Origin: Sphingosinicella sp963974575
Lineage (GTDB): Bacteria > Pseudomonadota > Alphaproteobacteria > Sphingomonadales > Sphingomonadaceae
NCBI RefSeq assembly: GCF_963974575.1
Contig: NZ_CAXBBQ010000001.1
Coordinates: 124,001-188,000 of the forward strand
Length of the DNA stretch: 64,000 bases
Reading direction: 5' to 3'
The first letter of the stretch is position 1. Each line of letters begins with the position of its first letter. The translations under genes were made by a program, and so were the position numbers. Shown piece after piece: positions 27,783 to 35,350 of this stretch. The notes beneath the pieces are model-generated. The model was given only the letters and a program-made list of their open reading frames with translations, ran no database searches and was not told the DNA's origin.

Positions 27783-28907
27783 TTACATCGAAGCTCCGCC
27801 GAAGTTGATTTCCACGCGGCGGTTCTGCGGTTCACGCACACCGTCGGCGGTTTCAACAAGCAGGCGGGTTTCGCCGAAGGCTTCGGACGCGACTGCCGTT
27901 TCCGGCACGCCCTGACCCACGAGGTACTGGCGAACGGCGTCAGCACGGCGCTGCGAGAGACCGACGTTGTAGTCGGCCGGCCCTGCGGCGTCGGCGTGAC
28001 CGGCAAGCGTGACGCTGGCCTGGCCCGTTTCCTTGTACGCCTGCGCGGCGCGGTTGAGGATATCCGCTGCATCCGTCGTGATGTCCGACTTGTCGAAGTC
28101 GAAGAACACGATGAACGGACCCGGCGTCGGAGGCGGCGGGGGCGGCGGCGGGGGCGGCGGCGGAGGCGGCGGAGCCGGTTCCGCGACCGGAGGCGGCGGA
28201 GGCGGCGGCGCTTCCGCACCGAAGTTGAAGATCACGCTTGCAAGCAGCGAGTGGCTGCGGAAGCGGCCGTCGTATGCCGTTCCGTCCACACCGACGAGGT
28301 CAACCGAAGGCGCGTTGAAGAAACGGTACTTCAGACCCAGATCGACATTGTCGCTGATCGCCTTGCGGACGCCCGCGATGACCTGCCAAGCGAAGCCCGT
28401 ATCGCTGTCGTCAGCGAAAGCAGCGCCCAGATCGGCCACCTGATAGATGTCGGCCTTGACGCGCGCGATACCGACGCCGCCACCGACGTAGCCGTTCCAG
28501 CCATCGTCGTCACCGAAATCAAGCAGACCGTTCAGCATGAAGCTGAGAGCACTCGTCGTGCCACCAGCGTCAGAGAACGTACCGGTCGCGACACCGCCGC
28601 TACCGGGAACCGCAACGCCGGCCAACGTCACCTTGTCGAGCGAGGCCTTCTTGTAGCCAAGTTCGAATTCGGTGCGGAAGCCGCCGAAGTCGTAACCAAC
28701 GATGCCATCGACGTCATAGCCCATCTTGTGCTTGACGCTGACGCCGTTGCTCGTTTCGGCGCCCTGGACACCAGTCACGTCGAAATCGATATTCTCGATG
28801 AGCAGCGCACCGCCCTCGATACCTGCATACCAGGCCTTGTCGCGCGCGAGCGCCGGGCCCGCAAGAGCGGTGCCGGCCAGCGCCATGACTACGGCGAGTC
28901 TACGCAT
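27783..28907 (-). CDS. OmpA-family outer membrane protein with N-terminal beta-barrel
   Basis: 374 aa. A signal peptide (MRRLAVVMALAGTALAGPALA) and a barrel of about 200 residues come first. A long Pro-rich hinge (two runs, the second of 15 consecutive Pro) follows, then a C-terminal OmpA domain (FFDFDKSDIT, SVTLAGHADAAGPADYNVGLSQRRADAVRQYL and NRRVEINF) that binds peptidoglycan. It ties the outer membrane to the wall. The expression signals are strong: GGGGAT before the ATG, its own promoter region and two terminator hairpins. It looks like a major porin. Confidence 0.93.
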   Translation of the reverse strand: MRRLAVVMALAGTALAGPALARDKAWYAGIEGGALLIENIDFDVTGVQGAETSNGVSVKHKMGYDVDGIVGYDFGGFRTEFELGYKKASLDKVTLAGVAVPGSGGVATGTFSDAGGTTSALSFMLNGLLDFGDDDGWNGYVGGGVGIARVKADIYQVADLGAAFADDSDTGFAWQVIAGVRKAISDNVDLGLKYRFFNAPSVDLVGVDGTAYDGRFRSHSLLASVIFNFGAEAPPPPPPPVAEPAPPPPPPPPPPPPPPPTPGPFIVFFDFDKSDITTDAADILNRAAQAYKETGQASVTLAGHADAAGPADYNVGLSQRRADAVRQYLVGQGVPETAVASEAFGETRLLVETADGVREPQNRRVEINFGGASM

Positions 28908-28934
28908 TGAAATCCCCTTTCTCAGTCTCCACGA

Positions 28935-28948
28935 ACTTCCATGGAAGT
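28935..28948 (-). promoter_or_regulatory. perfect 14-bp palindrome upstream of the OmpA gene
   Basis: The sequence acttccatggaagt equals its own reverse complement and lies 27-41 nt before the OmpA start. The rest of 28908-29054 is AT-rich, with a candidate -10 like tataga around 28960. It could be an operator or a 5'-leader stem. The function is inferred from position only. Confidence 0.35.
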
Positions 28949-29054
28949 CGTCTCAACGATCTATATCACGGAAGTATCCCGCGCAACTGAATATAACCCT
29001 GAAATGTTGCATAAATACCGCACATTACTGCAGATTTCAGAGCTTTGGACGGGG

Positions 29055-29546
29055 TCATGACGTCAGTAGACCCTGCGCGCGAAAGTAGCTGAGCAGGCCC
29101 GCGAGCACGCTGCGCGCCTCGATATCGATCACGCTTCCTCCCTCCGGTGCATCGATGGCAACCGGTGGTTCCGTCAACATCATGGCCCCGCCTATGTTGA
29201 GGCCCGCAACTGGAAGAGCGGTGTTCCAGACGCCGCCGCCGAACACCGCGACGATGGCTTCCTCCGCGATCCAGCACAGCATCCCTTCCGCCGGTGCCGC
29301 GATCACCCATGCGCCGTCCCAGTGCGCGAGGGCGCCGGCGTGCCCCGCCCACGCACCCGTCGCGCCCTCGCCGACGATCCAGGTCGTACCGGGCGCAGGC
29401 AGCGGGGGCGGCGCCGAAAGCGCACGGCTTGCCACGCATAGATGAACAAGGCGATCGAGCCCGTGAATCGCGGTGTTGTGCGTAAGTTCCTTCTGGCTCT
29501 GGCCGGTGGCGATCAGCGGCAGACCCAGACGCGTGGTGACAGTCAT
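29055..29546 (-). CDS. DUF2793 domain-containing protein
   Basis: 163 aa, DUF2793 family, found at the end of phage and GTA tail clusters. The N-terminus has RLGLPLIATGQSQKELTHN, the conserved block (QKE followed by N). Middle repeats such as GTTWIVGEGATGAWAGHAG and HWDGAWVIAAPAEGML look like small beta-units of a fibre or carbohydrate-binding protein. It lies 9 nt after the tail-tip gene. It probably decorates the tail tip; the role is not established. Confidence 0.85.
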   Translation of the reverse strand: MTVTTRLGLPLIATGQSQKELTHNTAIHGLDRLVHLCVASRALSAPPPLPAPGTTWIVGEGATGAWAGHAGALAHWDGAWVIAAPAEGMLCWIAEEAIVAVFGGGVWNTALPVAGLNIGGAMMLTEPPVAIDAPEGGSVIDIEARSVLAGLLSYFRAQGLLTS

Positions 29547-29555
29547 CGGCTGTTC

Positions 29556-31754
29556 CTATCGGTTCAAAATGAAATCGGCGGCAAACGGCGCGCCCGCCCC
29601 AACGGCGGCGCTCAGTTGACGAACCTCGAAATGAACGGCCTCGGGAAGCATCCCGAACGCCGCTGTCTGCGCGCTCGCGGAGAGCGCCCATGCGGCTTGG
29701 TCGACCTCGCCGGATACGGCAGCACTGCCGACGCTGCAGCGCACGGCATAGCGTTCGCGCTCCTCGCCGAGCGGCGCATCGACCCCGTCGATCCACCCGA
29801 AGCCCGTCCGGCTGCGCCGGATCCACGAAAACGCGATCGCGCCGTCGGCAAGCACGCGCGCCGCGCCGTGCACGGGCGGCAGCGGCTGCAGCGCGCGTCC
29901 TGTCACCCGGTGATCCGCTTGCGGGCTGTCCATCGTGCCCGTGTTGGGCGGCACGACGCGCACGGCGACATCCGTGCCGATCGCATCGGCGGAAAGGTCG
30001 ATCGGAAACAGCGCCGGCGTTTCCAGAAGAACGAAGCGCTCGCCTGCCACATGCGCCGCCATCGCCGCCTCGCTCGCCTTCCGCCCGCGCAGCAGCCCAG
30101 AAAGCCGGAACCGCCTCGGCGCGATGGATACCGCGCCGCGAAACTGGATCAGTTCATCCCCGACAAGCGCCAGGTTCGCACCCGCCAGCACGGAAAGTGC
30201 CGGGCGGCTTTCAAGCCACATCGCATCAGACAGCAATTCCACGTCGAGCGCCGACGTTTCGTCCCAACGCGTCGGGCCCGCGGCCGGAAGTGCCGACAGC
30301 GTCGTACCCATCGGCACGCCGCCGCTCGCCATGCCGATGCTCGACCAGCTCGCCCCGGCGTCCCCGCTCAGCCAGATCTCGGCGCGGCGCCAGCCGCTGC
30401 CCGTGCCCGCCGCGGCAATCCAAAGGCGCGGCGCGGTCGGCGTATCACCGGCGATCGGCGGCAATTCGAACGCATGGAAGCGCGTTTCGCCTTGCGGAGC
30501 GTCGACGTTTGTTTCCGCGCGGCCGCCATCGGCCGCCGCATCGACACCGCCGTCGGCGTTCACCGGTTCCGCCTCGATGGCGACGGTCATCGTTTCCAGC
30601 GCCGTCCGGCGAATTTCCCAGCGCCGTCCGTCGCGGCCGCTGAGCCGGTCTCCCGGCTGCAACGCAAGCGCGCGGTAACCGAGCCGGAACGCTGCGGTTT
30701 CGCGCCGTGTCCACACCCGCTGCAGCACGTTCTGCGCGGCGCGTTTCGCCGCCCCGGCCGAAAGCGCAACCGGCAGCGCGCTATGGTCTTCGCGCCCGCG
30801 CGCGCCCGGCCGGAACGCCCGCTGCGCCCCCGCCTGATAATCGCGCGCGATATCCAGATAGCCAAAGGTCACCGATGCCGGCGCGTCCCCGCTGCGGCGT
30901 GCGATCGCGTGGCGGCTCTCCCCCTCCACCAACCCGTCGTCATCAAGAACAATGCCGGTTTCGGTGCTGTCGTCATGAAGCCGCACCTGCCTGCCGCCGA
31001 GCGCCCGCACGTCGCCGAGTTCGCCGAGCGATGCGACCCACGTCGAAAGCGGCGCATTCGTCGCGGCCGCGAAACCCGGCAAGGATGCCGAAAGGCCGCC
31101 CGTGGAGATGCGAACCCCGGCGGCTTCGGCAAGATCGCCGAGGATCGCGGCGATCGTGGGCGGCGCGGCATCGGACGTGACCTCGAACGACAAGTTCGGA
31201 ATGCGGTTCGCAAAATCGGCGAGCTGCAGGTCCTCAAACACCGCGTAGGCAAGCCCGCGATAGGCGGGCGCGTTCGCAGGACCTTCGGCGGCGGCGATCA
31301 GCGGATCGGGCGCCTGCGTCTCGCTGCCGGTGTAGATGCGCACGGCCCCTTCCGCCGTCATCTCTCCGGCCGCGCCGCGCAGCAGCTTGCCGTCCGCCCA
31401 GATCCGGCCGATCCCCACGATCGGCCGCGCCGATATCGCCACCGCGAAGGATGCCGAATAGCTGTAGGTCGTCGTGCGTCCGCCCGAACGCTTGCCGCCG
31501 CCCGAACGGTGCGCCGTCTCGTTGAGGCCCTGGCTCCAGATCACGTTCCCCGCCGCGCGGGTCGTGCCGTAGAGCCGCGGATGCGGCACCCCGTAGGCCG
31601 AGCTTTGTACGGTGAGGTCGTCGAGGCGCGGCCCCGTGCGCCCTTTTGGCGAGAAAAGCAGCTGATCGATGGCGTTCCCCGCGACCGCGCCGATGGCAGC
31701 GCCGATGGGTCCGCCGACGATCGCGCCCACGGTCGTCAGAACAAGCGTCGCCAT
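29556..31754 (-). CDS. GTA/phage tail-tip protein (gp15-like, short form)
   Basis: 732 aa. The start at ATG 31754 begins with a hydrophobic stretch (MATLVLTTVGAIVGGPIG), as in tail-tip proteins of GTA clusters. The middle has blocks of the phage-tail_3/gp15 type: FAVAISARPIVGIGRIWADGK, YTGSETQAPDPLIAA, YRGLAYAVFEDLQLADFANR and RIPNLSFEV. Rhodobacter gp15 is about 1300 aa with a TIM-barrel glycoside-hydrolase domain. That region is absent here, so this is a compact form. It starts 4 nt after the peptidase gene. In a particle it would contact the host. Confidence 0.85.
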   Translation of the reverse strand: MATLVLTTVGAIVGGPIGAAIGAVAGNAIDQLLFSPKGRTGPRLDDLTVQSSAYGVPHPRLYGTTRAAGNVIWSQGLNETAHRSGGGKRSGGRTTTYSYSASFAVAISARPIVGIGRIWADGKLLRGAAGEMTAEGAVRIYTGSETQAPDPLIAAAEGPANAPAYRGLAYAVFEDLQLADFANRIPNLSFEVTSDAAPPTIAAILGDLAEAAGVRISTGGLSASLPGFAAATNAPLSTWVASLGELGDVRALGGRQVRLHDDSTETGIVLDDDGLVEGESRHAIARRSGDAPASVTFGYLDIARDYQAGAQRAFRPGARGREDHSALPVALSAGAAKRAAQNVLQRVWTRRETAAFRLGYRALALQPGDRLSGRDGRRWEIRRTALETMTVAIEAEPVNADGGVDAAADGGRAETNVDAPQGETRFHAFELPPIAGDTPTAPRLWIAAAGTGSGWRRAEIWLSGDAGASWSSIGMASGGVPMGTTLSALPAAGPTRWDETSALDVELLSDAMWLESRPALSVLAGANLALVGDELIQFRGAVSIAPRRFRLSGLLRGRKASEAAMAAHVAGERFVLLETPALFPIDLSADAIGTDVAVRVVPPNTGTMDSPQADHRVTGRALQPLPPVHGAARVLADGAIAFSWIRRSRTGFGWIDGVDAPLGEERERYAVRCSVGSAAVSGEVDQAAWALSASAQTAAFGMLPEAVHFEVRQLSAAVGAGAPFAADFILNR

Positions 31755-31758
31755 GGTC

Positions 31759-32172
31759 TCAAATCTCCGGAAAGCGCCAGCCGGTGCACGCCCATTCGGG
31801 CGGCAGCGGGGCTTCGACGACACGCCCGAGGCCGAAATGGGCATGAACGAACGTGTCCCCGCAACACACGGCGAGATGACGCTGCGCAGGCGTCACGGCG
31901 ATCAGCGCCAGGTCACCCGCGCGCGGTTTGCCCGCCAGCAGCGCGCATCCGGCCGCGGCGAGTCCGGCCCCCAGGCGATCGCGATTGTCGGCAGCAAGGC
32001 AATAGTCGTGCGGCGCGGCGAACGAGAGCCCCGCGCCCTTCGCCGCCGCAATGGCGACGCCGACACAGTCGAGCGCAAGGCCGGGCACGCGCCCCTGCAC
32101 GCGGCAGCGCGTGCCCACACAGGCCCGCGCCGCGTGCACGATATCTGCGTGCCGGGAATGCATGGCCGTCAC
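31759..32172 (-). CDS. NlpC/P60-type tail peptidase (gp14-like)
   Basis: 137 aa. It starts ADIVHAARACVGTRCRVQGR, with the nucleophile Cys in LDCVGVAIA and a candidate His in FVHAHFGLGRVV. It ends in GWRFP, like GTA gp14 peptidases, which cleave peptidoglycan cross-links at injection. The GTG at 32172 overlaps the DUF2163 stop (GTGA); ATG 32163 is an alternative. Coupled translation with both neighbours is preserved. Confidence 0.85.
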   Translation of the reverse strand: MTAMHSRHADIVHAARACVGTRCRVQGRVPGLALDCVGVAIAAAKGAGLSFAAPHDYCLAADNRDRLGAGLAAAGCALLAGKPRAGDLALIAVTPAQRHLAVCCGDTFVHAHFGLGRVVEAPLPPEWACTGWRFPEI

Positions 32173-33002
32173 AGGCTCGGGTAGCGGATCACGGAATCGG
32201 TGCCGGGGACGTGCGGCTCGCCGCGGAAATTATCCTTGTTCTGGAAGCGGTCCCGGCATGTCGAAAAGCGCCGGTCGCAACCCTCGCGCAGCTCCACGAG
32301 ATCGCCCGGCGCCAGCCGCGCCGCGACCGCTTCGCGCAGGTCGACAGAGATGCCCTCCGAAGCGACGATTTCGAAATCCAGCCCCGCGAGCGCACCGGCA
32401 AGCGGCCGCAGCCGTCCGTAGGCAAGCACGCCATCCGACAAGGCACGATCGGTCTCGATGCGGGCAGCGCCCGTCACCGCCGTTACCCGCGCGATATGCG
32501 TCAGCGGCGCCAGTGCCACGCGGCAGCGCGCATCGCCCAGCCGCGCGCAGCACTCCGGCGTGCAGAGCGTGATCGGCGTGCGATCGAGGGCCGCGTGCGC
32601 GCTTTTCAGTTCCGCCTCGAAGCGGTCGTCCTGGCGCACGATGTCCCCGATCTCACCGCTAGCGAGCAGCACCGACGCGCCCGGCGCGCTCCAGTCGACG
32701 AGCGACAGCGTGGCATAGGCGCGGTCGTAGCGGCCAACGGCGATATCGTCGGCGCGGATGCGCCCGCTGCCGAGCGCGCCCGACACCTCCATGCCGCCGC
32801 CCTCGACGGAATCGGCATGGGCAAGCGCCGATGGCACCATGCCGGGCACCGGCGAACAGGTCATGCCGTCCACGACGAGCGGGCGGTCGTGCGACGTGAA
32901 ACCAAGCGCCGCGCCGTCCGCGCGCTCGATCCGCCAGCAGAAGGCGAGGCTGGTCGTTTCCTCATCGAGCGCGGCGGCGAGCGCTTCCGGGATAGCGCGC
33001 AT
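32169..33002 (-). CDS. DUF2163 tail hub protein (gp13-like)
   Basis: 277 aa. DUF2163/phage BR0599 family: MRAIPEALAAALDEETTSLAFCWRIERADG at the start (quoted in parts: AALDEETTSLAFCWRIERAD), then GFTSHDRPLV, and a C-terminal Cys-rich block (CTPECCARLGDARC and GCDRRFSTCRDRFQN, GEPHVPGTD). In GTAs this is a hub/Fe-S type tail component. The ATG at 33002 overlaps the previous stop as TGATG, the coupling expected between g12 and g13. Confidence 0.88.
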   Translation of the reverse strand: MRAIPEALAAALDEETTSLAFCWRIERADGAALGFTSHDRPLVVDGMTCSPVPGMVPSALAHADSVEGGGMEVSGALGSGRIRADDIAVGRYDRAYATLSLVDWSAPGASVLLASGEIGDIVRQDDRFEAELKSAHAALDRTPITLCTPECCARLGDARCRVALAPLTHIARVTAVTGAARIETDRALSDGVLAYGRLRPLAGALAGLDFEIVASEGISVDLREAVAARLAPGDLVELREGCDRRFSTCRDRFQNKDNFRGEPHVPGTDSVIRYPSL

Positions 33003-33460
33003 CAGGCCTCGCGCACTTCGATGATGGGGGCAGAGGGCATCTCGCCCGCGCGCCAGCCCTGCAGAGAGGCCTCGATACTGTCCTCGGCGACCCGGTCCGG
33101 CCGCAGCGCGTGCAGTTCCGCAGGCCGCCCGCCCGCGCCGATCGCCGCGTCCACATAGGCATTGCCGTGCAGCAGCAGATGCGCCGCAAGCCCCTCCAGA
33201 AACCCCGCCCGCGTCTCGCGCGGATTGGGCTGCGCGATCAGCGCCGCGAGTGCCCCGCCCGAAACTTTGAGCGGCGCCGATCCCGCGCTCTCCGCCACCA
33301 GCCGGATCGCCCGGCTCGCCACAGGATTGCGCGTCAAAGCCTCGCGCACCCGCGCCGCATAAGACGCAGGCACATCGCCCGCGTCCCAGCCCCCGCCATA
33401 GCCCAGCACATGACGCGGCAAGGCCGGACGCCCGCTCTTGCGGCCGAACCAATTGAACAT
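33002..33460 (-). CDS. portal protein fragment fused in frame to distal-tail (gp12/DUF2460-like) C-terminus
   Basis: 152 aa. Residues 1 to about 124 are the N-terminal part of an HK97-type portal: MFNWFGRK, a GYGGGWDAGDV segment, NPVASRAIRLVAESAGSAPL and LLLHGNAYVDAAIG, ending PAELHALRPDRV. A normal portal continues for about 250 more residues. Here the next 28 residues (AEDSIEASLQGWRAGEMP, then SAPIIEVREA) look like the end of GTA gp12/DUF2460 proteins, and the following gene is gp13. So the frame is a deletion fusion of two genes. The start at ATG 33460 lacks a strong site. The product cannot form a portal. Confidence 0.75.
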   Translation of the reverse strand: MFNWFGRKSGRPALPRHVLGYGGGWDAGDVPASYAARVREALTRNPVASRAIRLVAESAGSAPLKVSGGALAALIAQPNPRETRAGFLEGLAAHLLLHGNAYVDAAIGAGGRPAELHALRPDRVAEDSIEASLQGWRAGEMPSAPIIEVREA

Positions 33461-33485
33461 CAGCGATCTCCAAAAAAGAAGAAAA

Positions 33486-33525
33486 TCCCCCTCGCCCCTT
33501 TGGGGAGAGGGATGGGGAGAGGGGA
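33486..33525. repeat. intergenic repeat, imperfect hairpin
   Basis: tccccctcgcccctttgggg followed by agagggatggggagagggga. It is of the small C/G-rich mirror type found many times in alphaproteobacterial intergenic regions. It lies between the portal fragment and the cupin gene and folds into an imperfect stem. Confidence 0.6.
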
Positions 33526-33576
33526 CAATCAAAAACCCCGTTCAGGCACGCCCCCTTCAGGAGCGGCGCAGAACCC

Positions 33577-33906
33577 TCAATCCACCACAAACAGCCGCGC
33601 GCCCGACGCGCTCACCGACCGATGCGCCATCGCGCCGTCGCCCACATGATACGACATTCCCGGCGTCAGCGTGACCCGCCGCCCGTCCGCAAGCTCGGTC
33701 ACCAGCTCGCCCTCAAGGCAGAGCAATATATGCCCTTTCTCGCACCAGTGATCGGCGAGATAATCCGCCGAATAGTCCACCATTCGCACCCGGATCGCCC
33801 CGAACTGCCGCGTCCGCCAGACCGCGTGCCCGGTCTCGCCGGGATACACGGTCTCGGGGGCAGAGGCCCAGTCCATCGTTTCGAAGGCGAGTGGTTCGAT
33901 GTGCAT
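33577..33906 (-). CDS. DHCW-motif cupin fold protein
   Basis: 109-residue single cupin. Core motif DHWCEKGHILLCLEGELVTELADGR (in parts: ADHWCEKGHILL, LEGELVTELADGR), followed by TPGMSYHVGDGAMAHRS, where the His residues would bind a metal. I chose ATG 33906 with GGAG upstream. Function is unknown. It does not belong to the GTA core and appears inserted between terL and the portal. Confidence 0.82.
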   Translation of the reverse strand: MHIEPLAFETMDWASAPETVYPGETGHAVWRTRQFGAIRVRMVDYSADYLADHWCEKGHILLCLEGELVTELADGRRVTLTPGMSYHVGDGAMAHRSVSASGARLFVVD

Positions 33907-34166
33907 GGTAACGACTTCTCCGGAATCGTGATGCCGCCGACCATAACGCCCCCGTTCGCCAAGGCGATACCCGCGCCCGAAGCATTTCTGCCGAACACCC
34001 CGCCTCCACCACCACCTCGGTGGACCCAAATTCGGCACCATTTGAAGACGCTGAGTTAAGTGCAGCGAGAGCGGCCGCCTGAACAGCAAGATCGTTCGCT
34101 GCCGCATTCCCGGCACAGCTTTGATCGACGTTTACCTTTTGCGGCAAAGGTTCGGTCAGAGCGTCA
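33907..34166 (-). other. 260 nt without a supported gene
   Basis: On the minus strand one frame reads AALAALNSASSNGAEFGSTE and a neighbouring frame, past a (GGT)n tract near 34005-34020, reads Gly-rich sequence followed by FGRNASGAGIALANGG. This could be a frameshifted remnant of a tail or surface protein, but I cannot assign it. No start with a ribosome site is convincing. Confidence 0.3.
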
Positions 34167-34619
34167 TTACTCCGCCTCACCAAGGGTGACCCCGATCTCC
34201 TCGACCGCACCCTCCGGACTCAGTTTAACGTAAAGGATGGCATCGGTGCCATCCTGAAGTTTAACGGGCCCGTCGTAGACACGTGGTGCAGACCGCGTGA
34301 GCGTAACGCCAGCCCGAACGCTCACAATGCTTAACGATTTGTCCTTGTCCGCAACGCCGGCAAGCCCAAATGGCAGGCGTTTACCCGCCTCCGATCTGAG
34401 GTACCGTTGCCTTGTCACTGTGTTCCCAAAGATCGTCCACCGCGAGTTATTACGCGTTAGAATTTCGCAGTCATCTGGCGTGCAAGGCCCGCGTCGTAGC
34501 CCCGAAACGCCGTCAGCGTTCTCAACGTGAGTTCCGACGGCTGAGAAAGCCTTCAAGGTCGGCGAACCCGCAAAAGCCATCGTTGGAAACAGCAATGCCG
34601 CGATAACAGTCTTTTTCAT
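34167..34619 (-). CDS. exported protein of unknown function
   Basis: 150 aa. A clear signal peptide (MKKTVIAALLFPTMAFA) and a mature part with one Cys pair (RRGPCTPDDCEIL) and beta-rich sequence. Not recognised. The start at ATG 34619 has a purine-rich leader (gaggagatgggggatg). Base composition is lower in GC than the flanking genes, with codons less typical of the window, which suggests foreign origin. Confidence 0.6.
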   Translation of the reverse strand: MKKTVIAALLFPTMAFAGSPTLKAFSAVGTHVENADGVSGLRRGPCTPDDCEILTRNNSRWTIFGNTVTRQRYLRSEAGKRLPFGLAGVADKDKSLSIVSVRAGVTLTRSAPRVYDGPVKLQDGTDAILYVKLSPEGAVEEIGVTLGEAE

Positions 34620-34918
34620 CCCCCATCTCCTCATGGGCGGTACAAGCACCTCCATCATGGATATGCGAGTCCGGCGGATAGCAGCCAATTTTGCGCAGAA
34701 GGATGGTCATAGCTGGCAAAACCCTCCAATCGTCCGCCTCCGCTGCTCGACGATCACTGAGCACTCTGCCGTCCAAACACAGGTCGAGAGTCGGCCAGAA
34801 CACACCCTCGACCGTCACCCCGGCGAAGGCCGGGGCCCATAACCACGGTCGCATGGATACCGGCCTTCGCCGGTATGACGAGTGATCAGGCGATACCTCA
34901 TTCACGAATAATAGCTCG
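34620..34918. other. intergenic region with inverted repeat
   Basis: 299 nt that hold the inverted repeat listed at 34813-34881 and otherwise low-GC sequence. A minus-strand frame across it translates the repeat and is not a gene. Confidence 0.5.
34813..34881. repeat. sphingomonad-type intergenic inverted repeat
   Basis: Arms cgtcaccccggcgaaggccgg (first 20 nt: cgtcaccccggcgaaggccg) and the near-reverse complement ccggccttcgccggtatgac, with two mismatches over about 21 nt and a central spacer gggcccataaccacggtcgc. Repeats of this mirror type occur in many copies in sphingomonad chromosomes. A single copy is present in this window. Confidence 0.75.
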
Positions 34919-35350
34919 TTAGAAGGCAGTCGCTGCAACCATGAGCAGGATGCCCACAAAGGCAACAATCCAAACCATCGCCGACACATCGGCCAGACGT
35001 GCCCAAAATCTTGACTCCGAGAGCAGCAGACTGTCCGGGCCTATATCATCGGGATTTACGCCTGTTTGTTCACATAGTACAAAAGCGAAGCGATTCCAGA
35101 GGTCTGGCCTACTCAACTCCTCGGGCGGAAGCACCTTTTGAAGAGACGTGAATACATCGCCGGCTGTGAGCCAGTCTTGAGCATCCGTATAATCTAGCTT
35201 TACGCCGAAGGTACGCTCAATGTCAGCAATCGCCTCAATCTCGTCCCCATCGCCGCCGAGCCCGACGCTTCTGGAATGGTGCTCCGTCACTATGAGAGTG
35301 ATAGCCGAAATGGTGTTCCTCGCAATATGGTTCCCGCGCCAGATTATCAA
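34919..35350 (-). CDS. acyl-carrier-like protein with C-terminal membrane helix
   Basis: 143 aa, or 123 aa if GTG 35290 is the start. Two short helical units resemble acyl carrier protein segments: ADIERTFGVKLDYTDAQDW and LCEQTGVNPDDIGPDSLL. I see no clear DSL phosphopantetheine site. A membrane helix ends the protein (MVWIVAFVGILLMVAATAF). The TTG at 35350 overlaps the terL stop (TTGA), so it may be coupled to terL. Function unknown. It is lower in GC than terL. Confidence 0.55.
   Translation of the reverse strand: MIIWRGNHIARNTISAITLIVTEHHSRSVGLGGDGDEIEAIADIERTFGVKLDYTDAQDWLTAGDVFTSLQKVLPPEELSRPDLWNRFAFVLCEQTGVNPDDIGPDSLLLSESRFWARLADVSAMVWIVAFVGILLMVAATAF

Noticed and set aside
28119..28215. 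G-rich triplet tract as a mobile repeat or array
   Set aside because: It is coding, the proline hinge of the OmpA-type protein.
29442..33158. 1238-codon open frame on the plus strand across the GTA tail genes
   Set aside because: It is antisense to four well-supported genes, is Arg/Ala/Pro-rich with no domain, and arises from the GC-rich third-position bias of the minus-strand genes.
34522..34989. Minus-strand frame containing RRPVSMRPWLWAPAFAGVTV
   Set aside because: The readable stretch is the translation of the inverted repeat at 34813-34881, a known kind of false gene in sphingomonads.
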